From the NCBI GenBank assembly GCA_050309795.1, contig JBNRMW010000012.1, positions 86,996 to 150,995 of the forward strand: a DNA stretch of 64,000 bases, written 5' to 3'. A program made the translations under genes and the position numbers. Source of the DNA: JBNRMW01 sp050309795 (GTDB lineage Bacteria > Bacillota_I > Bacilli_A > Erysipelotrichales > Erysipelotrichaceae). Below, piece by piece: positions 33,411 through 42,594 of this stretch. The notes below the pieces were generated by a model that worked only from the letters and a program-made list of their open reading frames with translations, had not been told where the DNA came from and did no database searches. Numbering within the stretch: the first letter of the stretch is position 1; each line of letters starts with the position of its first letter.

Positions 33411-33827
33411 ATGATTACTTTAAAATGGGAAAACAACCGAGACGATTGGACCTATGTCCGAACCGAGGTGTTTATAAAGCAACAAGGATTTAAAAACGAG
33501 TTTGATGAACTGGATAAAACGAGCCATCATTTGACTCTGTATAAAGACCAACAACTCGTCGGCTGTGCTCGAGGCTATGTGACCGAGGATCATTTGGCGT
33601 TGATACAACGGATTGCGGTGTTAACACCTTATCGTCGTCAAGGGTTTGGTTCGAAAATCGTGTTGGCGATGGAAGAAAAACTACGGCTATATCAACCTGT
33701 CGAGTTTCGACTCCATGCTCAAGCGGATAAATTAACTTTTTATGAACAGCTAGGTTATCAAGCCATAGGCGACCAAGACTTTGATGAAGAGATGGTCCAT
33801 CAATGGATGAAAAAGCCCGTTTTGTAA
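33411..33827 (+). CDS. GNAT-family N-acetyltransferase (YjcF/ElaA-like)
   Basis: This is a 138-residue acetyltransferase. The acetyl-CoA pyrophosphate loop is visible as RRQGFGSKIV near 83-92, after the strand ALIQRIAVLTPY. The N-terminal VRTEVFIKQQGFKNEFDELDKTS is typical of the YjcF/ElaA group, whose substrates are unknown. The late YEQLGYQAIGDQDFDEE fits the same group. A ribosome binding site (AAGGAGAGG) precedes the ATG. It is followed 43 bp later by yjdM, which has its own promoter. Confidence 0.9.
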   Translation: MITLKWENNRDDWTYVRTEVFIKQQGFKNEFDELDKTSHHLTLYKDQQLVGCARGYVTEDHLALIQRIAVLTPYRRQGFGSKIVLAMEEKLRLYQPVEFRLHAQADKLTFYEQLGYQAIGDQDFDEEMVHQWMKKPVL

Positions 33828-33830
33828 ATG

Positions 33831-33839
33831 TGCTATAAT
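33831..33839 (+). promoter_or_regulatory. Extended -10 promoter of yjdM
   Basis: TGCTATAAT (TATAAT at 33834-33839) lies 31 bp before the yjdM ATG. It begins only 3 bp after the stop codon of the preceding gene. Confidence 0.6.
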
Positions 33840-33870
33840 CAATTTGTTAAAAAAGAATGGAGAAGTATGA

Positions 33871-34206
33871 ATGAGTTTACCTGCCTGCCCTCAATGTCAT
33901 GAAAACTATACCTATGAAGACGGCCATACCTTTGTTTGTCCGATGTGTTTTCATGAATGGACCCAAGAAAGTATAGAGGCTGCTCAAGCAGCAGCGAGTG
34001 TCCGTGATGTACATGGGAATCCCTTAGCAGATGGTGATGATGTGACCATTGTCAAAGATTTGAAAATGGGAAGCGAAACCCTTAAACAAGGAACGCGCGT
34101 CCGTAATATCAAGATTTTAGACCAAGAAGTCGATGGCCATGATTTACAGGCTCGAGTGGATGGTCACGGTACCGTTTATCTCAAAGGCTCGGTGGTTAAG
34201 AAATAA
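33871..34206 (+). CDS. yjdM: PhnA/YjdM-family zinc-ribbon protein
   Basis: This is a 111-residue protein of the PhnA (YjdM) family. Despite its old name it is not required for phosphonate use, and its function is unclear. A zinc ribbon is formed by CPQC at residues 6-9 and CPMC at 23-26. The C-terminal domain has the family motif VRDVHGNPLADGDDV, then KDLKMGSETLKQGTRVRNI, then VYLKGSVVKK. It has its own promoter and a strong terminator. Confidence 0.93.
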   Translation: MSLPACPQCHENYTYEDGHTFVCPMCFHEWTQESIEAAQAAASVRDVHGNPLADGDDVTIVKDLKMGSETLKQGTRVRNIKILDQEVDGHDLQARVDGHGTVYLKGSVVKK

Positions 34207-34246
34207 AAAAAGCGTCTGATCTTCATTTGAAGACCGGACGCTTTTT
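34207..34246. terminator. Bidirectional terminator between yjdM and hutI
   Basis: AAAAAGCGTC (34207-34220 region) pairs with GGACGCTTTTT near 34236-34246, with an inner GATCTTC/GAAGACC extension. It serves both convergent genes and touches the hutI stop codon. Confidence 0.88.
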
Positions 34247-35522
34247 AAGTTGTTTTTTGATATACAATTTGGCCGTTTTTAATTACTGTATCGGTGTGAT
34301 TAATGCCGAAATGATACATTAAATATTCCAAATTAGGGGTATCAAAGAGAACGATATCTGCCTTTTTCCCAACTTCCAAACTGCCAATGTCGTCTTGACG
34401 GTTAATAGCAGCCGCAGCATTGATGGTTACAGCCGTTAACACCTCTTCGGGTGTCAGCTTCATGACCAGACAAGCAAGGGTCATGACGAGTTGTAGATTT
34501 TCGGTAGGCGAACTTCCGGGGTTGTAGTCGGTAGCCAAGGCAACGGGAACACCCGCCTCAATCATGGCGCGACCACGAGCAAAATGCTCCACTTGTAAAT
34601 TAAAGGATGTTGCGGGTAATAATACAGCAATGACCCCAGCTTGAGCTAAAGCTTCAATGCCTTCGTCATTGGTAGCAATTAAGTGTTCTGCGGAAATGCA
34701 ATTTAGCTCGGCAGCTAATTGAGCACCGCCTAAGGGAATTATTTCATCCGCATGAATTTTTGGGATAAGTCCGAATTTTTCACCCGCCCGCAAGATATCT
34801 CTGCCTTGATCAATCGAAAAAACACCTTGTTCGACAAAGACGTCAATGAATTCAGCTAAATTTCGCCGCTTCACTTCAGGAATCATTTTTTCAATTAAGA
34901 GGTCAATAAAAGCTTGGGGATTTTGTTGATAGGCTTTGGGGATCGCATGGGCTCCCATAAAGGTGGAAACAAGGTCCACGGGGTGGTCTTCGTTTAGTTT
35001 TTGCGCGACTTCTAATTGTTTGAGTTCTGTTTCAAAATCATCTAAACCATAGCCGGATTTGGCTTCAATGGTTGTGGCCCCGAAGGCCATCATCTGGTCA
35101 AGGGATTTCTTAGCTTGTTGATAGAGTTGTTCAAACGAGGCTTGCTGGGTGTCTTTGACGGTTTTGAAAATTCCTCCACCTTGAGCTAAAATTTCCAAAT
35201 AAGAAGTTCCATGTAATTTTAAAGCCAACTCTTGTTCGCGCGAGCCACCATGAACCAAATGGGTATGGGGATCGATTAAGCCAGGGGTCACCGTTTTATT
35301 TTCACCATTAATGAAAAGGGTCTGTTCATCGGTTTTAATGAAGGATGGCAGAGGGCTGGGACCTGCATAAATAATCTTGTCTGCTTTTGTCGCGACACAG
35401 CCATTTTTAATAAGGGAGATGTGGTTCATTTCTTCTTTGACTCGTGGGCGGTTTGGACCAGCCAGGGTGATGAGTGTTTGAATTTTTTCAATGACGAGAT
35501 CCGCTTTTTGGTGGTTATTCAT
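34245..35522 (-). CDS. hutI: Imidazolonepropionase
   Basis: HutI is the third enzyme of histidine breakdown. It hydrolyses imidazolone-5-propionate to N-formiminoglutamate. The 425-residue amidohydrolase shows the metal motif DPHTHLVHGGSREQE near 82-96, GYGLDDFETEL near 160, the His in STFMGAHAIP near 187, IHADEI near 258, SAEHL near 283 and ATDYNPGSSPTENL near 330 with the catalytic Asp. It overlaps ftcD by 8 nt and is last in the hutH-hutU-ftcD-hutI operon. Confidence 0.97.
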   Translation of the reverse strand: MNNHQKADLVIEKIQTLITLAGPNRPRVKEEMNHISLIKNGCVATKADKIIYAGPSPLPSFIKTDEQTLFINGENKTVTPGLIDPHTHLVHGGSREQELALKLHGTSYLEILAQGGGIFKTVKDTQQASFEQLYQQAKKSLDQMMAFGATTIEAKSGYGLDDFETELKQLEVAQKLNEDHPVDLVSTFMGAHAIPKAYQQNPQAFIDLLIEKMIPEVKRRNLAEFIDVFVEQGVFSIDQGRDILRAGEKFGLIPKIHADEIIPLGGAQLAAELNCISAEHLIATNDEGIEALAQAGVIAVLLPATSFNLQVEHFARGRAMIEAGVPVALATDYNPGSSPTENLQLVMTLACLVMKLTPEEVLTAVTINAAAAINRQDDIGSLEVGKKADIVLFDTPNLEYLMYHFGINHTDTVIKNGQIVYQKTT

Positions 35523-36411
35523 AGAGTCTCTTTTCTAACACTTGATTCGGATCGAAATCATCGAGTTTTAAATAATAGATAGCGCTATTTAGTAGGGCTT
35601 GAAGAGGGACTAAGCCAATAATTTCTGAGCTCAAAACATTGACGCCGTAACGTTGGGCTTCGCGAGAAATAAACTCGAAGACATGGTGAATGGACGTTTT
35701 ATTGTAATCGACTAAGTTCATGGAGACTTGAACGATTTGGCGTTCTTTGATTTCCATGCCGAGGGCTTTACAATGGGTAAATCCACCACCACTAGCCCGA
35801 ACGGTTTTGGCTATTTTTTGGGCGATTTCTAAATTGTCAGTCGCAAGGTTGACATTATAAGCAACCAATGGGGCTCGAGCTCCGACAGCAATGACGCCGG
35901 CTTGAGGATGTCGTTTTTGTGGTCCATAATCGGGTTGCCACTGGTCTTGTTGTAATTTTTCATCCATTTGTTCAAATTCACCTTTTCGGATATTAGCTAG
36001 ATTGGTACGGTGAGGTGCACTGGCTGAGCGTTCATAGAGAAAAACAGGAATTTGTAGTTCAACACCGATTTGTTTGGCTAATTGTTTTGAATATTCGATG
36101 GTTTCCTTCATAGTGACCCCCGAAATGGGAATCAGGGGAAGGACATCGGTCGCGCCCATACGTGGGTGTTCTCCTTGATGGGTACGTAAATCAATGAGTT
36201 CTGCTGCTTTTTTTGTGGCCAAAAAGGCTGCTTTAAGCACGGCTTCTGGTGGGCCCACAAAGGTAACAACCGAACGGTGATGATCATAATCGAGCGAATA
36301 ATCTAAAAGGTTCACTTCGCTAACCGAGCGAATCTCTTCTAAGATTTGTTGCAGGACTTCAGGGTCTCTGCCTTCACTGAAGTTGGGGACGCATTGAATT
36401 AATTTAGTCAT
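35515..36411 (-). CDS. ftcD: Glutamate formimidoyltransferase
   Basis: FtcD moves the formimino group from N-formiminoglutamate to tetrahydrofolate, giving glutamate and 5-formimino-THF. The 298-residue protein contains only the transferase half (mammalian FTCD is fused to a cyclodeaminase). Here the cyclodeaminase is the separate fchA gene. Typical motifs are CVPNFSEGRDPEV near 6-18, DYDHHRSVVTFVG near 39, the catalytic His in RTHQGEHPRMGATDV near 76, and PVFLYERSA near 125. The start at 36411 is chosen for its GGAG site and family fit; the frame extends to 36441. It overlaps hutU by 8 nt. Confidence 0.96.
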   Translation of the reverse strand: MTKLIQCVPNFSEGRDPEVLQQILEEIRSVSEVNLLDYSLDYDHHRSVVTFVGPPEAVLKAAFLATKKAAELIDLRTHQGEHPRMGATDVLPLIPISGVTMKETIEYSKQLAKQIGVELQIPVFLYERSASAPHRTNLANIRKGEFEQMDEKLQQDQWQPDYGPQKRHPQAGVIAVGARAPLVAYNVNLATDNLEIAQKIAKTVRASGGGFTHCKALGMEIKERQIVQVSMNLVDYNKTSIHHVFEFISREAQRYGVNVLSSEIIGLVPLQALLNSAIYYLKLDDFDPNQVLEKRLYE

Positions 36412-38434
36412 TTTCTTTCTCCGTTGACGCCGCAGCGACAAGTTTTTGGATCAGAGCTTCATCAGCTAAGTAGGGTAGTGTAATGTGGTCTTGAGAGTGG
36501 TGTTGGTGTTGAATGATGGTTTCGATGGAATGGGGGTTACGTGCCCACGCGCGTCGAGCGACCCCGCCGAGCACATCCCAGCTGAGAGCGGATTTGATGA
36601 TTTCATCCACCCGTTCGCTTCCATCTAAGACAAGGCCAAAGCCGCCGTTAATGGCTTTGCCGATACCGACCCCACCGCCGTTATGTAAAGCGACTAAACT
36701 CATGCCACGCGCTGCATTTCCAGCAAAACTTTGGGTAGCCATGTCGGCCATGATGTTGCTGCCATCTTTGATGTTGGCCGTTTCTCGGTAGGGGGAGTCG
36801 GTCCCACCGGTATCGTGATGATCGCGTCCTAACATAATGGGTCCGATTTTTTGTTGACGGACCAGTTCATTAAATTTCAAGGCAATATCGATGCGTCCTT
36901 GAGCATCCTGATATAGGATCCGGGCTTGAGTGCCGACGACTAATTCATTGGCTTTGGCGTTTTTAATCCATAAATAATTGTCTCGATCCTGAAAGCGACC
37001 ATTTGGATCAATGCAGGATAACGCGGCTTGATCACTCAACTCCAAGTCTTCCGGTTTCCCCGACAAGCAGACCCAACGGAACGGCCCATAGCCATAATCA
37101 AAGAGCATGGGTCCCATAATGTCTTCTACATAAGATGGAAAGATAAACCCAGCGCTAGGATTGTCGACGTCTTTAGCGATGCTTGTTTCTCCAGCATCGT
37201 AAACCGATTTCATAAAGGCGTTTCCATAATCAAAGAAATATGTATTCTTATCTACCAGTTTCTTGATAAGTTTAAAATGTTGACTCAGACTGCGATTAAC
37301 TTCTTGGATAAATTGTTGTTTATTGGTTTGAAGTAATTTGGTCCGTTGCTCAAAACTTAAGCCAACCGGGCAGTAGCCGCCATCGTATACCGCATGACAG
37401 GAGGTTTGGTCCGATAATAAATCAATAGAAATATGATGGTCCACCGCATATTGTAATAAGTCAACGATGTTGCCATGATAGGCAAGGGCCACCGCTTCTT
37501 TATTTTTTTTGTGCTGTAGGGCTTTCTGGAAGACGGTTTCTACATCGTTTTCACAATAATCGATCCATCCTTGGTCCAGTCGTGATTGTATCCGCGAGAA
37601 ATCGACTTCGGCGATGAGGCCAACCCCACCAGCAATTTTACAGGCTTTCCCTTGAGCACCGCTCATTCCACCTAATCCAGAGCTCACAAAAAGGACGCCA
37701 GCTAGATTACCGTGAGTTGGAATATTTAGTTCTTTTCGACCGGCATTGAGTAAGGTATTGTACGTACCATGAACGATGCCTTGAGGACCGATGTACATCC
37801 AGCCTCCAGCGGTCATTTGCCCGTAATTGGCCACGCCCAGAGCCATCGCTTGATGCCAGTGGTCTTGGTCATCAAATTCTCCAATCATCAAGGCATTGGT
37901 AATAATGACCCGTGGAGCAAGGGGATGAGATTTAAACAATCCGACGGGATGACCGGATGAAACCACGAGAGTTTGTTGATCGGTTAAAATCTCGAGATAT
38001 TGTTTAATGAGTTGATACTGCATCCAGTTTTGACACACTTGGCCGGTCTCACCATAGGTTACAAGTTCATAGGGATAGAGTGCCACTTCGGGGTCTAAAT
38101 TGTTATCAATCATGACTTGAAAGGCGCGCCCTTCTAACGTTTTTCCTTTATACGTATCAATCGGACGTCCTTTAATGGGATTGGTTGGCCGATAGCGATA
38201 ACCGTAGATACGCCCTCGGGTTAACAGCTCTTCCAGAAATTCGGGTGCTAATTGAGCGTGTAGGTTTTCAGGTATGTAGCGGAGGGCGTTTTTTAGGGCG
38301 AGTTCGATTTGTTCTGTTGATAAGCGTAGCTCGCGTTTGGGCGCACGGCGAATTGTTGGATCAAAGACCGGATCTGCTGGTAATTGATTGGATAGTTTAA
38401 TGGTCATGGCTTGGTCGATTTGGGTGTTTTTCAT
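36404..38434 (-). CDS. hutU: Urocanate hydratase, long form
   Basis: HutU adds water to urocanate to give imidazolonepropionate, using tightly bound NAD. The 676-residue protein is the long form. The Bacillus and Pseudomonas enzymes have about 550-560 residues; the extra length lies at the N-terminus and in internal segments. Motifs include VVSSGHPVGLFKSHP near 155-169, TAGGWMYIGPQGIVHGTYNT near 210, GLGGMSGAQGKA near 251, the region with ATSCHAVYDGGYCPVG-like residues near 340, and LGRDHHDTGGTDSPYRET near 535. It lies between hutH and ftcD, 9 nt after the hutH stop. Confidence 0.95.
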   Translation of the reverse strand: MKNTQIDQAMTIKLSNQLPADPVFDPTIRRAPKRELRLSTEQIELALKNALRYIPENLHAQLAPEFLEELLTRGRIYGYRYRPTNPIKGRPIDTYKGKTLEGRAFQVMIDNNLDPEVALYPYELVTYGETGQVCQNWMQYQLIKQYLEILTDQQTLVVSSGHPVGLFKSHPLAPRVIITNALMIGEFDDQDHWHQAMALGVANYGQMTAGGWMYIGPQGIVHGTYNTLLNAGRKELNIPTHGNLAGVLFVSSGLGGMSGAQGKACKIAGGVGLIAEVDFSRIQSRLDQGWIDYCENDVETVFQKALQHKKNKEAVALAYHGNIVDLLQYAVDHHISIDLLSDQTSCHAVYDGGYCPVGLSFEQRTKLLQTNKQQFIQEVNRSLSQHFKLIKKLVDKNTYFFDYGNAFMKSVYDAGETSIAKDVDNPSAGFIFPSYVEDIMGPMLFDYGYGPFRWVCLSGKPEDLELSDQAALSCIDPNGRFQDRDNYLWIKNAKANELVVGTQARILYQDAQGRIDIALKFNELVRQQKIGPIMLGRDHHDTGGTDSPYRETANIKDGSNIMADMATQSFAGNAARGMSLVALHNGGGVGIGKAINGGFGLVLDGSERVDEIIKSALSWDVLGGVARRAWARNPHSIETIIQHQHHSQDHITLPYLADEALIQKLVAAASTEKEND

Positions 38435-38443
38435 AGAGACTCC

Positions 38444-39955
38444 TTATTGTGGTTGGATTATGTGGAGAAAGGTTGAAGATTTTAATATTTCTTCTGCTTT
38501 ATTCATTAATGGATACATAATCGTGTCTTCTTCAACTTTTGGTAGGTGTTGGCGAACATGTTGGTACGCTTGTTCGGTGATGTTTCCTAAGCGTTTCTTA
38601 TCACGCAGATCAATTCCTTGACAGGCTGATAAGAGTTCCATCGCTAAAACTTTGCGGCTATTGTCTAAGATGTCGCGGGCGTGGCGGGCAGCGATGGTTC
38701 CCATCGATACATGATCTTCTTGATTGGCGGATGAAGGAATCGAGTCCACACTGGCAGGGTGCGCTAAGATTTTGTTTTCTGAGACTAAGGCCGCAGCGGC
38801 GTATTGTACCACCATAAACCCTGAATTTAATCCCCCGTTTTCGGATAGGAAAGCCGGCAGGTCGCTGAGGTGGGGATTGACTAAACGCTCAATGCGTCGC
38901 TCGGATACATTGGCGAGTTCAGCAATCGCTATTTTTAAAAAATCAAAAGGTAAGGCCAGTGGTTGACCATGGAAATTACCTCCGGAAATCGCTTCTTGAG
39001 TGTCGTTAAAAATGATGGGATTGTCGGTCACTGCATTCATTTCGATTTCGATTTTTTCTTGGATATAGTTGAAGCTGTCTTTACTAGCCCCATGGATTTG
39101 TGGAATACAGCGTATCGAATAGGCATCTTGTACGCGCAGCTCGCCTTGATGGCTGGTCATTTCACTGCCTTCGAGAAAGGTTCGTAGATTTCGGGCGGTG
39201 TCTATTTGGCCTTGATGGGGGCGGACGTCTTGTATTCGCGGATCAAAGGCCTCGGTAATGCCATTTAAGGCTTCAATCGTTAAGCTGGCAATTAAATCGG
39301 CTTGGATGGCGAGGTTTTGAGCATCGTAGAGGGCGTGTGCACCTATAGAGGTCAAGACTTGGGTGCCATTAATGAGCGCTAAGCCTTCTTTGGCTTGAAG
39401 GGTCAACGGTTTAAGTTGGGCTTGTTGAAGCGCTTGGGATCCGCGGAGTCTTTGTCCTTGATAGAAGGCTTCACCTTCGCCTAGCATAACTAAGACCATA
39501 TGGGATAAAGGGGCTAAATCACCACTAGCTCCAAGGGATCCTTTTTCAGGAATAATAGGATGGACCTGGTGATTGAGCAAGTCCAAAAGCATCTGTAATG
39601 TTTCTAAGCGAATGCCAGAAAAGCCCTTAGCCAACGCATTGGCTCGTAAGAGTAAAACGCCGCGGGTTTCGGGGATACTTAGCGGTTCGCCGATACCACA
39701 AGCATGAGAAACAATTAAATTGTGTTGGAGTTGTTCGAGTTGTTTTGAAGAAATGTGAACATCACAAAACTTCCCAAATCCCGTGGTAATACCATAGATG
39801 TTGCGTTCTTGGGCTAAGAACGTTTCAACCTGTTGGCGTGAGGCTTCCACTTGTTGAATGGCTTTGGGGCTGAGTTGTACGGGATAGTTTTCACGAGTGA
39901 CTTTGATAAAGTCTTCTAAGGTTAAACTTTGTCCGTCTAGATAAATGGGGTTCAT
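38444..39955 (-). CDS. hutH: Histidine ammonia-lyase
   Basis: HutH removes ammonia from histidine to give urocanate and is the first gene of the hut operon. The 503-residue enzyme carries the self-forming MIO cofactor triad Ala-Ser-Gly in GSLGASGDLAPLSH near residue 143. The aromatic-rich NIYGITTGFG near 54, QDAYSIRCIPQIHGA near 275 and SSANQEDHVSMG near 405 are also conserved. The start has GGAGG upstream, and a -10 (TGGTAAAAT on minus, 39997-40005) lies about 40 bp before it. fchA is divergent, 191 bp away. Confidence 0.97.
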   Translation of the reverse strand: MNPIYLDGQSLTLEDFIKVTRENYPVQLSPKAIQQVEASRQQVETFLAQERNIYGITTGFGKFCDVHISSKQLEQLQHNLIVSHACGIGEPLSIPETRGVLLLRANALAKGFSGIRLETLQMLLDLLNHQVHPIIPEKGSLGASGDLAPLSHMVLVMLGEGEAFYQGQRLRGSQALQQAQLKPLTLQAKEGLALINGTQVLTSIGAHALYDAQNLAIQADLIASLTIEALNGITEAFDPRIQDVRPHQGQIDTARNLRTFLEGSEMTSHQGELRVQDAYSIRCIPQIHGASKDSFNYIQEKIEIEMNAVTDNPIIFNDTQEAISGGNFHGQPLALPFDFLKIAIAELANVSERRIERLVNPHLSDLPAFLSENGGLNSGFMVVQYAAAALVSENKILAHPASVDSIPSSANQEDHVSMGTIAARHARDILDNSRKVLAMELLSACQGIDLRDKKRLGNITEQAYQHVRQHLPKVEEDTIMYPLMNKAEEILKSSTFLHIIQPQ

Positions 39956-40146
39956 AAAAATCCTCCAGTATTTTTTATGTATATGCTATTTCTTGTATTT
40001 TACCATATTGTTTTGAAATATTTTTAGATGGTGTTCGAAGGGGTTTGTTTGTGGTGTTGATTAGAGGAAATATGCTTGAATTAATTTGCTTTGTGGGCGT
40101 GGTTTTTATATGATTTGGATGAAGAGATTCTCAGAAGGGAGCGCTT

Positions 40147-40809
40147 ATGTTTATTGATCATTCGTTGACTCATTATTTAGAACAGGTCCAGTCTAATCAA
40201 CCGACACCAGGAGGGGGTAGTGTTTCTGCTTTAGCTGGAGCTCTGGCGGCGGCTTTAGCTCAAATGGTGGCGAATTTAACCGTCCATAAAAAGGCGTATG
40301 CTCGTTTATCTGTTGAGATTCAACAACAACTACAACAAGATGTCGAAGCATTGAAACGTTATCAGCAACGATTACAAGCTCTTGTTGATGAGGATACCCA
40401 AGCCTTTGATGAGGTGGTCAAGGCTTTTAAGCTGCCAAAAACCACAGAAACCGAGCAAACAATTCGTTCAAAAGCTATTCAAAAAGGCTATCAACAAGCA
40501 CTGGAAGTTCCTTTGGAATGTGCGGAGGTGTGTTTAAAGGTTTTAAAAGCTCAAAATCAGTGGGCGATTTATGGTAATGAAAATTGTGTTTCAGATATTG
40601 GAGTTGGTGTGTTGATGGCTTATGCTGGGGTACAAGGGGCGTTATTAAATGTCCTGATTAATTTGAATGCTATTAAAGAGGAGCAGTATCGACAACAAAT
40701 AGAGATTCGGGTCGCCTCCTTAAATCGTGAGAGCAGCGATTGGCAACAAAGACTTTTAGCGATTGTTTATCAACGCTTGGATGTGGTGTCCCTTATGAAT
40801 ATGGTATAA
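40147..40809 (+). CDS. fchA: Formimidoyltetrahydrofolate cyclodeaminase
   Basis: FchA converts 5-formimino-THF to 5,10-methenyl-THF and ammonia, completing the transfer started by FtcD. The 220-residue helical protein shows TPGGGSVSALAGALAAALAQMVANLT near 19-44, the hallmark glycine-rich start of the family, and VGVLMAYAGVQGALLNVLINL near 151-171. It is divergent from the hut operon. The ATG has GAAGGGAG 6 nt upstream. Its product can be taken to 10-formyl-THF and, through Fhs at 7340, to formate with ATP formation. Confidence 0.94.
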   Translation: MFIDHSLTHYLEQVQSNQPTPGGGSVSALAGALAAALAQMVANLTVHKKAYARLSVEIQQQLQQDVEALKRYQQRLQALVDEDTQAFDEVVKAFKLPKTTETEQTIRSKAIQKGYQQALEVPLECAEVCLKVLKAQNQWAIYGNENCVSDIGVGVLMAYAGVQGALLNVLINLNAIKEEQYRQQIEIRVASLNRESSDWQQRLLAIVYQRLDVVSLMNMV

Positions 40810-40810
40810 T
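40802..40810 (+). promoter_or_regulatory. Extended -10 promoter at the fchA stop
   Basis: TGGTATAAT (TATAAT at 40805-40810) overlaps the fchA stop and would start a transcript with a leader of about 125 nt before the Ddl-like gene. A separate TTGACA at 40865-40870 could be an alternative -35 with a poor -10. Confidence 0.5.
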
Positions 40811-40940
40811 TACCTTACGGATTTGTAGTTTTTGTCAATGGATTTAGTTTGTTTTTGGTCTTTCTTGACATAAAAATAACGAATAAGTAAGGAAAAAGAA
40901 TTATTACAACATAAGTGTAAGTAATTCCAGGTGAAAAAAT

Positions 40941-41951
40941 GTGAAAATTGCCCTAGTTCATGCTGAATATGCGTATATGCCGAAAGTGCTCGAAGAAATT
41001 AATCCTAAATCGGATACCCATACTAAAAACACCGTTCGCTCGATTCGACAAGTGTTAGAGAAGGCAGGTCATGAAGTGGTTTTAGTGCCTGCTAATGTGG
41101 ATATGTTGAAAACGATTGTTGATGTTGGTCCGGTAGACTTGATTTATTGTTACTATACACCTTTGGAGAATTTACACCTTCAAGGGAATGTGTTTGCGGC
41201 GTTGGAGTTGTTAGGGATTCCAATGGTTGGTCCTGGGATGTTCACTCAAACAGTGGGTCTTTCCAAGGAGACGACGAAGATTATTTTACGGTCGCTTGGT
41301 GTTCCGACACCAAAGTCTCAGGTGTTTATGAGTCCGGATGATCCGCTCGATCCGTCTTTGTTGGATCATTTTCCTTTATTTGTGAAACCGGAATCAGAAG
41401 CCGCTTCGGTGGGTGTTCATGTGGATTCGTATGTTGAAGATGAAGAGGCGCTACGCCATAGTTTAAGACGGATTTTTAAGCAGGTGAATCCACCAATTAT
41501 TGTTGAGGCTTTTTTACCGGGTCGTGAATTTACGGTGGGGGTTTTACAAAAAGAGCCGCTTTTGGCTCTACCCGTGGTGGAGTTGAAATTTACCGAAGAT
41601 TCGGTGGTTAATTTCCGGTCAATTGAAACCAAATTCGCGGACACGATGTATGCTCAAGTGCCGGCCGAGATTGACGAGGCATTAGCCACCCACATGCAAG
41701 AACTAGCTAAAATTGCGTTTAAAGCTCTCCGTTGTGAGGTGTATGCGCGGGTCGATATGCGTTTAGATGCCCAGGGTAACCCTCAAGTTATTGAAGTGAA
41801 TACCATGCCTGGGTTGGAGAAAGGCCATTCTTTATTTGAAGCGAGCGCGCAAGCGATTGGTATGGATTATGATGAATTGATTTTAACGATGGTGGATATT
41901 GCCTTGAAACCGAAAAAACAGTCGAAGTATTTAGGCATTGGTAAATTCTAA
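40941..41951 (+). CDS. D-alanine-D-alanine ligase-like ATP-grasp protein
   Basis: This is a 336-residue ATP-grasp ligase resembling Ddl, which makes D-Ala-D-Ala for peptidoglycan. It starts with GTG at 40941 (ATG TGA overlaps just before it), with a weak AGGTGA site. ATP-binding stretches FPLFVKPESEAASVGVH near 146-162, EAFLPGREFTVGVL near 191 and VIEVNTMPGLEKGHSLF near 281 are clear. The loop after EVNT differs from classical Ddl (KGHSLF in place of the usual S-H-S-L-V/I-P). The real substrate could therefore be another amino acid or peptide. A second Ddl is not seen in the window. Confidence 0.75.
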   Translation: MKIALVHAEYAYMPKVLEEINPKSDTHTKNTVRSIRQVLEKAGHEVVLVPANVDMLKTIVDVGPVDLIYCYYTPLENLHLQGNVFAALELLGIPMVGPGMFTQTVGLSKETTKIILRSLGVPTPKSQVFMSPDDPLDPSLLDHFPLFVKPESEAASVGVHVDSYVEDEEALRHSLRRIFKQVNPPIIVEAFLPGREFTVGVLQKEPLLALPVVELKFTEDSVVNFRSIETKFADTMYAQVPAEIDEALATHMQELAKIAFKALRCEVYARVDMRLDAQGNPQVIEVNTMPGLEKGHSLFEASAQAIGMDYDELILTMVDIALKPKKQSKYLGIGKF

Positions 41952-42500
41952 AAGATTATTAACCCGCGTTTTTATGGTTGGTGGTATGTTTTCTTTTAAC
42001 AATAATCGGAGTTGACGGGGATGGGTAATTCCCCGTTTTTTTAAATGATTTTCAATAAGATGTACTTTTTCATCGCGCCCTAATAGTTGATAGAGTATAT
42101 ACCAGTCTTCAAGAAGCCCAAAAGGGTAGGTACTCCCGTGATAGTGGCGGTGTTGTATGGGTGTATTTGCATGGAAAGGATATTGAAAGGTACCGGCTTC
42201 GTGTTGTAGGCTAAGACCAGCCATGAGGTCGACGGGGATGTCTTTGAGAAAATATTGTCGATAGAAAACGGTTCGAAACGGTTCCCTTGTGGGTTCTAAC
42301 GGTTTTTGATGACCGAGTTTGGCTAAGAGTTGTTGAGCCCTTTGTACGTCTTTAATGGTTACAATTAAATCAATGTCCAAAACGGTGTCGTGGAGTTGAT
42401 GAGTATTCAATAACAAAGAACCGCCGATGGCCCAATGAAGGTTTTCTGCAGTGAATTGTTGATGGATGATTTCTAATGCCTGAATGAGTTTTGGATTCAT
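41931..42500 (-). CDS. Nucleotidyltransferase-fold protein
   Basis: This is a 189-residue protein with a nucleotidyltransferase core: WAIGGSLLLNTHQLH near 23-37, then VLDIDLIVT near 40-48 with the paired acidic residues, and DIPVDLMAG near 88-96 as the third acidic position. This layout is found in tRNA-modifying, antibiotic-modifying (aminoglycoside adenylyltransferase-like) and toxin-type enzymes such as AbiEii. No antitoxin partner is adjacent. It is convergent with the Ddl-like gene and their 3' ends overlap by 21 nt. Function is not assigned. Confidence 0.65.
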   Translation of the reverse strand: MNPKLIQALEIIHQQFTAENLHWAIGGSLLLNTHQLHDTVLDIDLIVTIKDVQRAQQLLAKLGHQKPLEPTREPFRTVFYRQYFLKDIPVDLMAGLSLQHEAGTFQYPFHANTPIQHRHYHGSTYPFGLLEDWYILYQLLGRDEKVHLIENHLKKRGITHPRQLRLLLKENIPPTIKTRVNNLLEFTNA

Positions 42501-42532
42501 ATCATCAGTATATCATGATTAAAGTGGAGGAG

Positions 42533-42560
42533 TTGACAGTTCTAGATTAAGGGCTATAAT
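42533..42560 (+). promoter_or_regulatory. Consensus sigma-A promoter of htpG
   Basis: -35 TTGACA (42533-42538), a 16-bp spacer and -10 TATAAT (42555-42560): both hexamers match the consensus exactly. The predicted start falls just upstream of or within the CIRCE operator. Confidence 0.85.
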
Positions 42561-42567
42561 AGGGTTG

Positions 42568-42594
42568 TTGGCACTCGGATATTAGGAGTGCTAA
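42568..42594 (+). promoter_or_regulatory. CIRCE operator (HrcA binding site)
   Basis: TTGGCACTC, 9 nt, GAGTGCTAA. This matches the CIRCE consensus TTAGCACTC-N9-GAGTGCTAA with one change in 18 arm bases. It lies 8 bp after the -10 hexamer and 11 bp before the htpG ATG, an ideal position for HrcA repression. Confidence 0.92.

Noticed and set aside
40865..40900. TTGACA before the Ddl-like gene as a complete promoter
   Set aside because: The -35 is perfect but no acceptable -10 lies 16-18 bp downstream, so it is only mentioned as an alternative.
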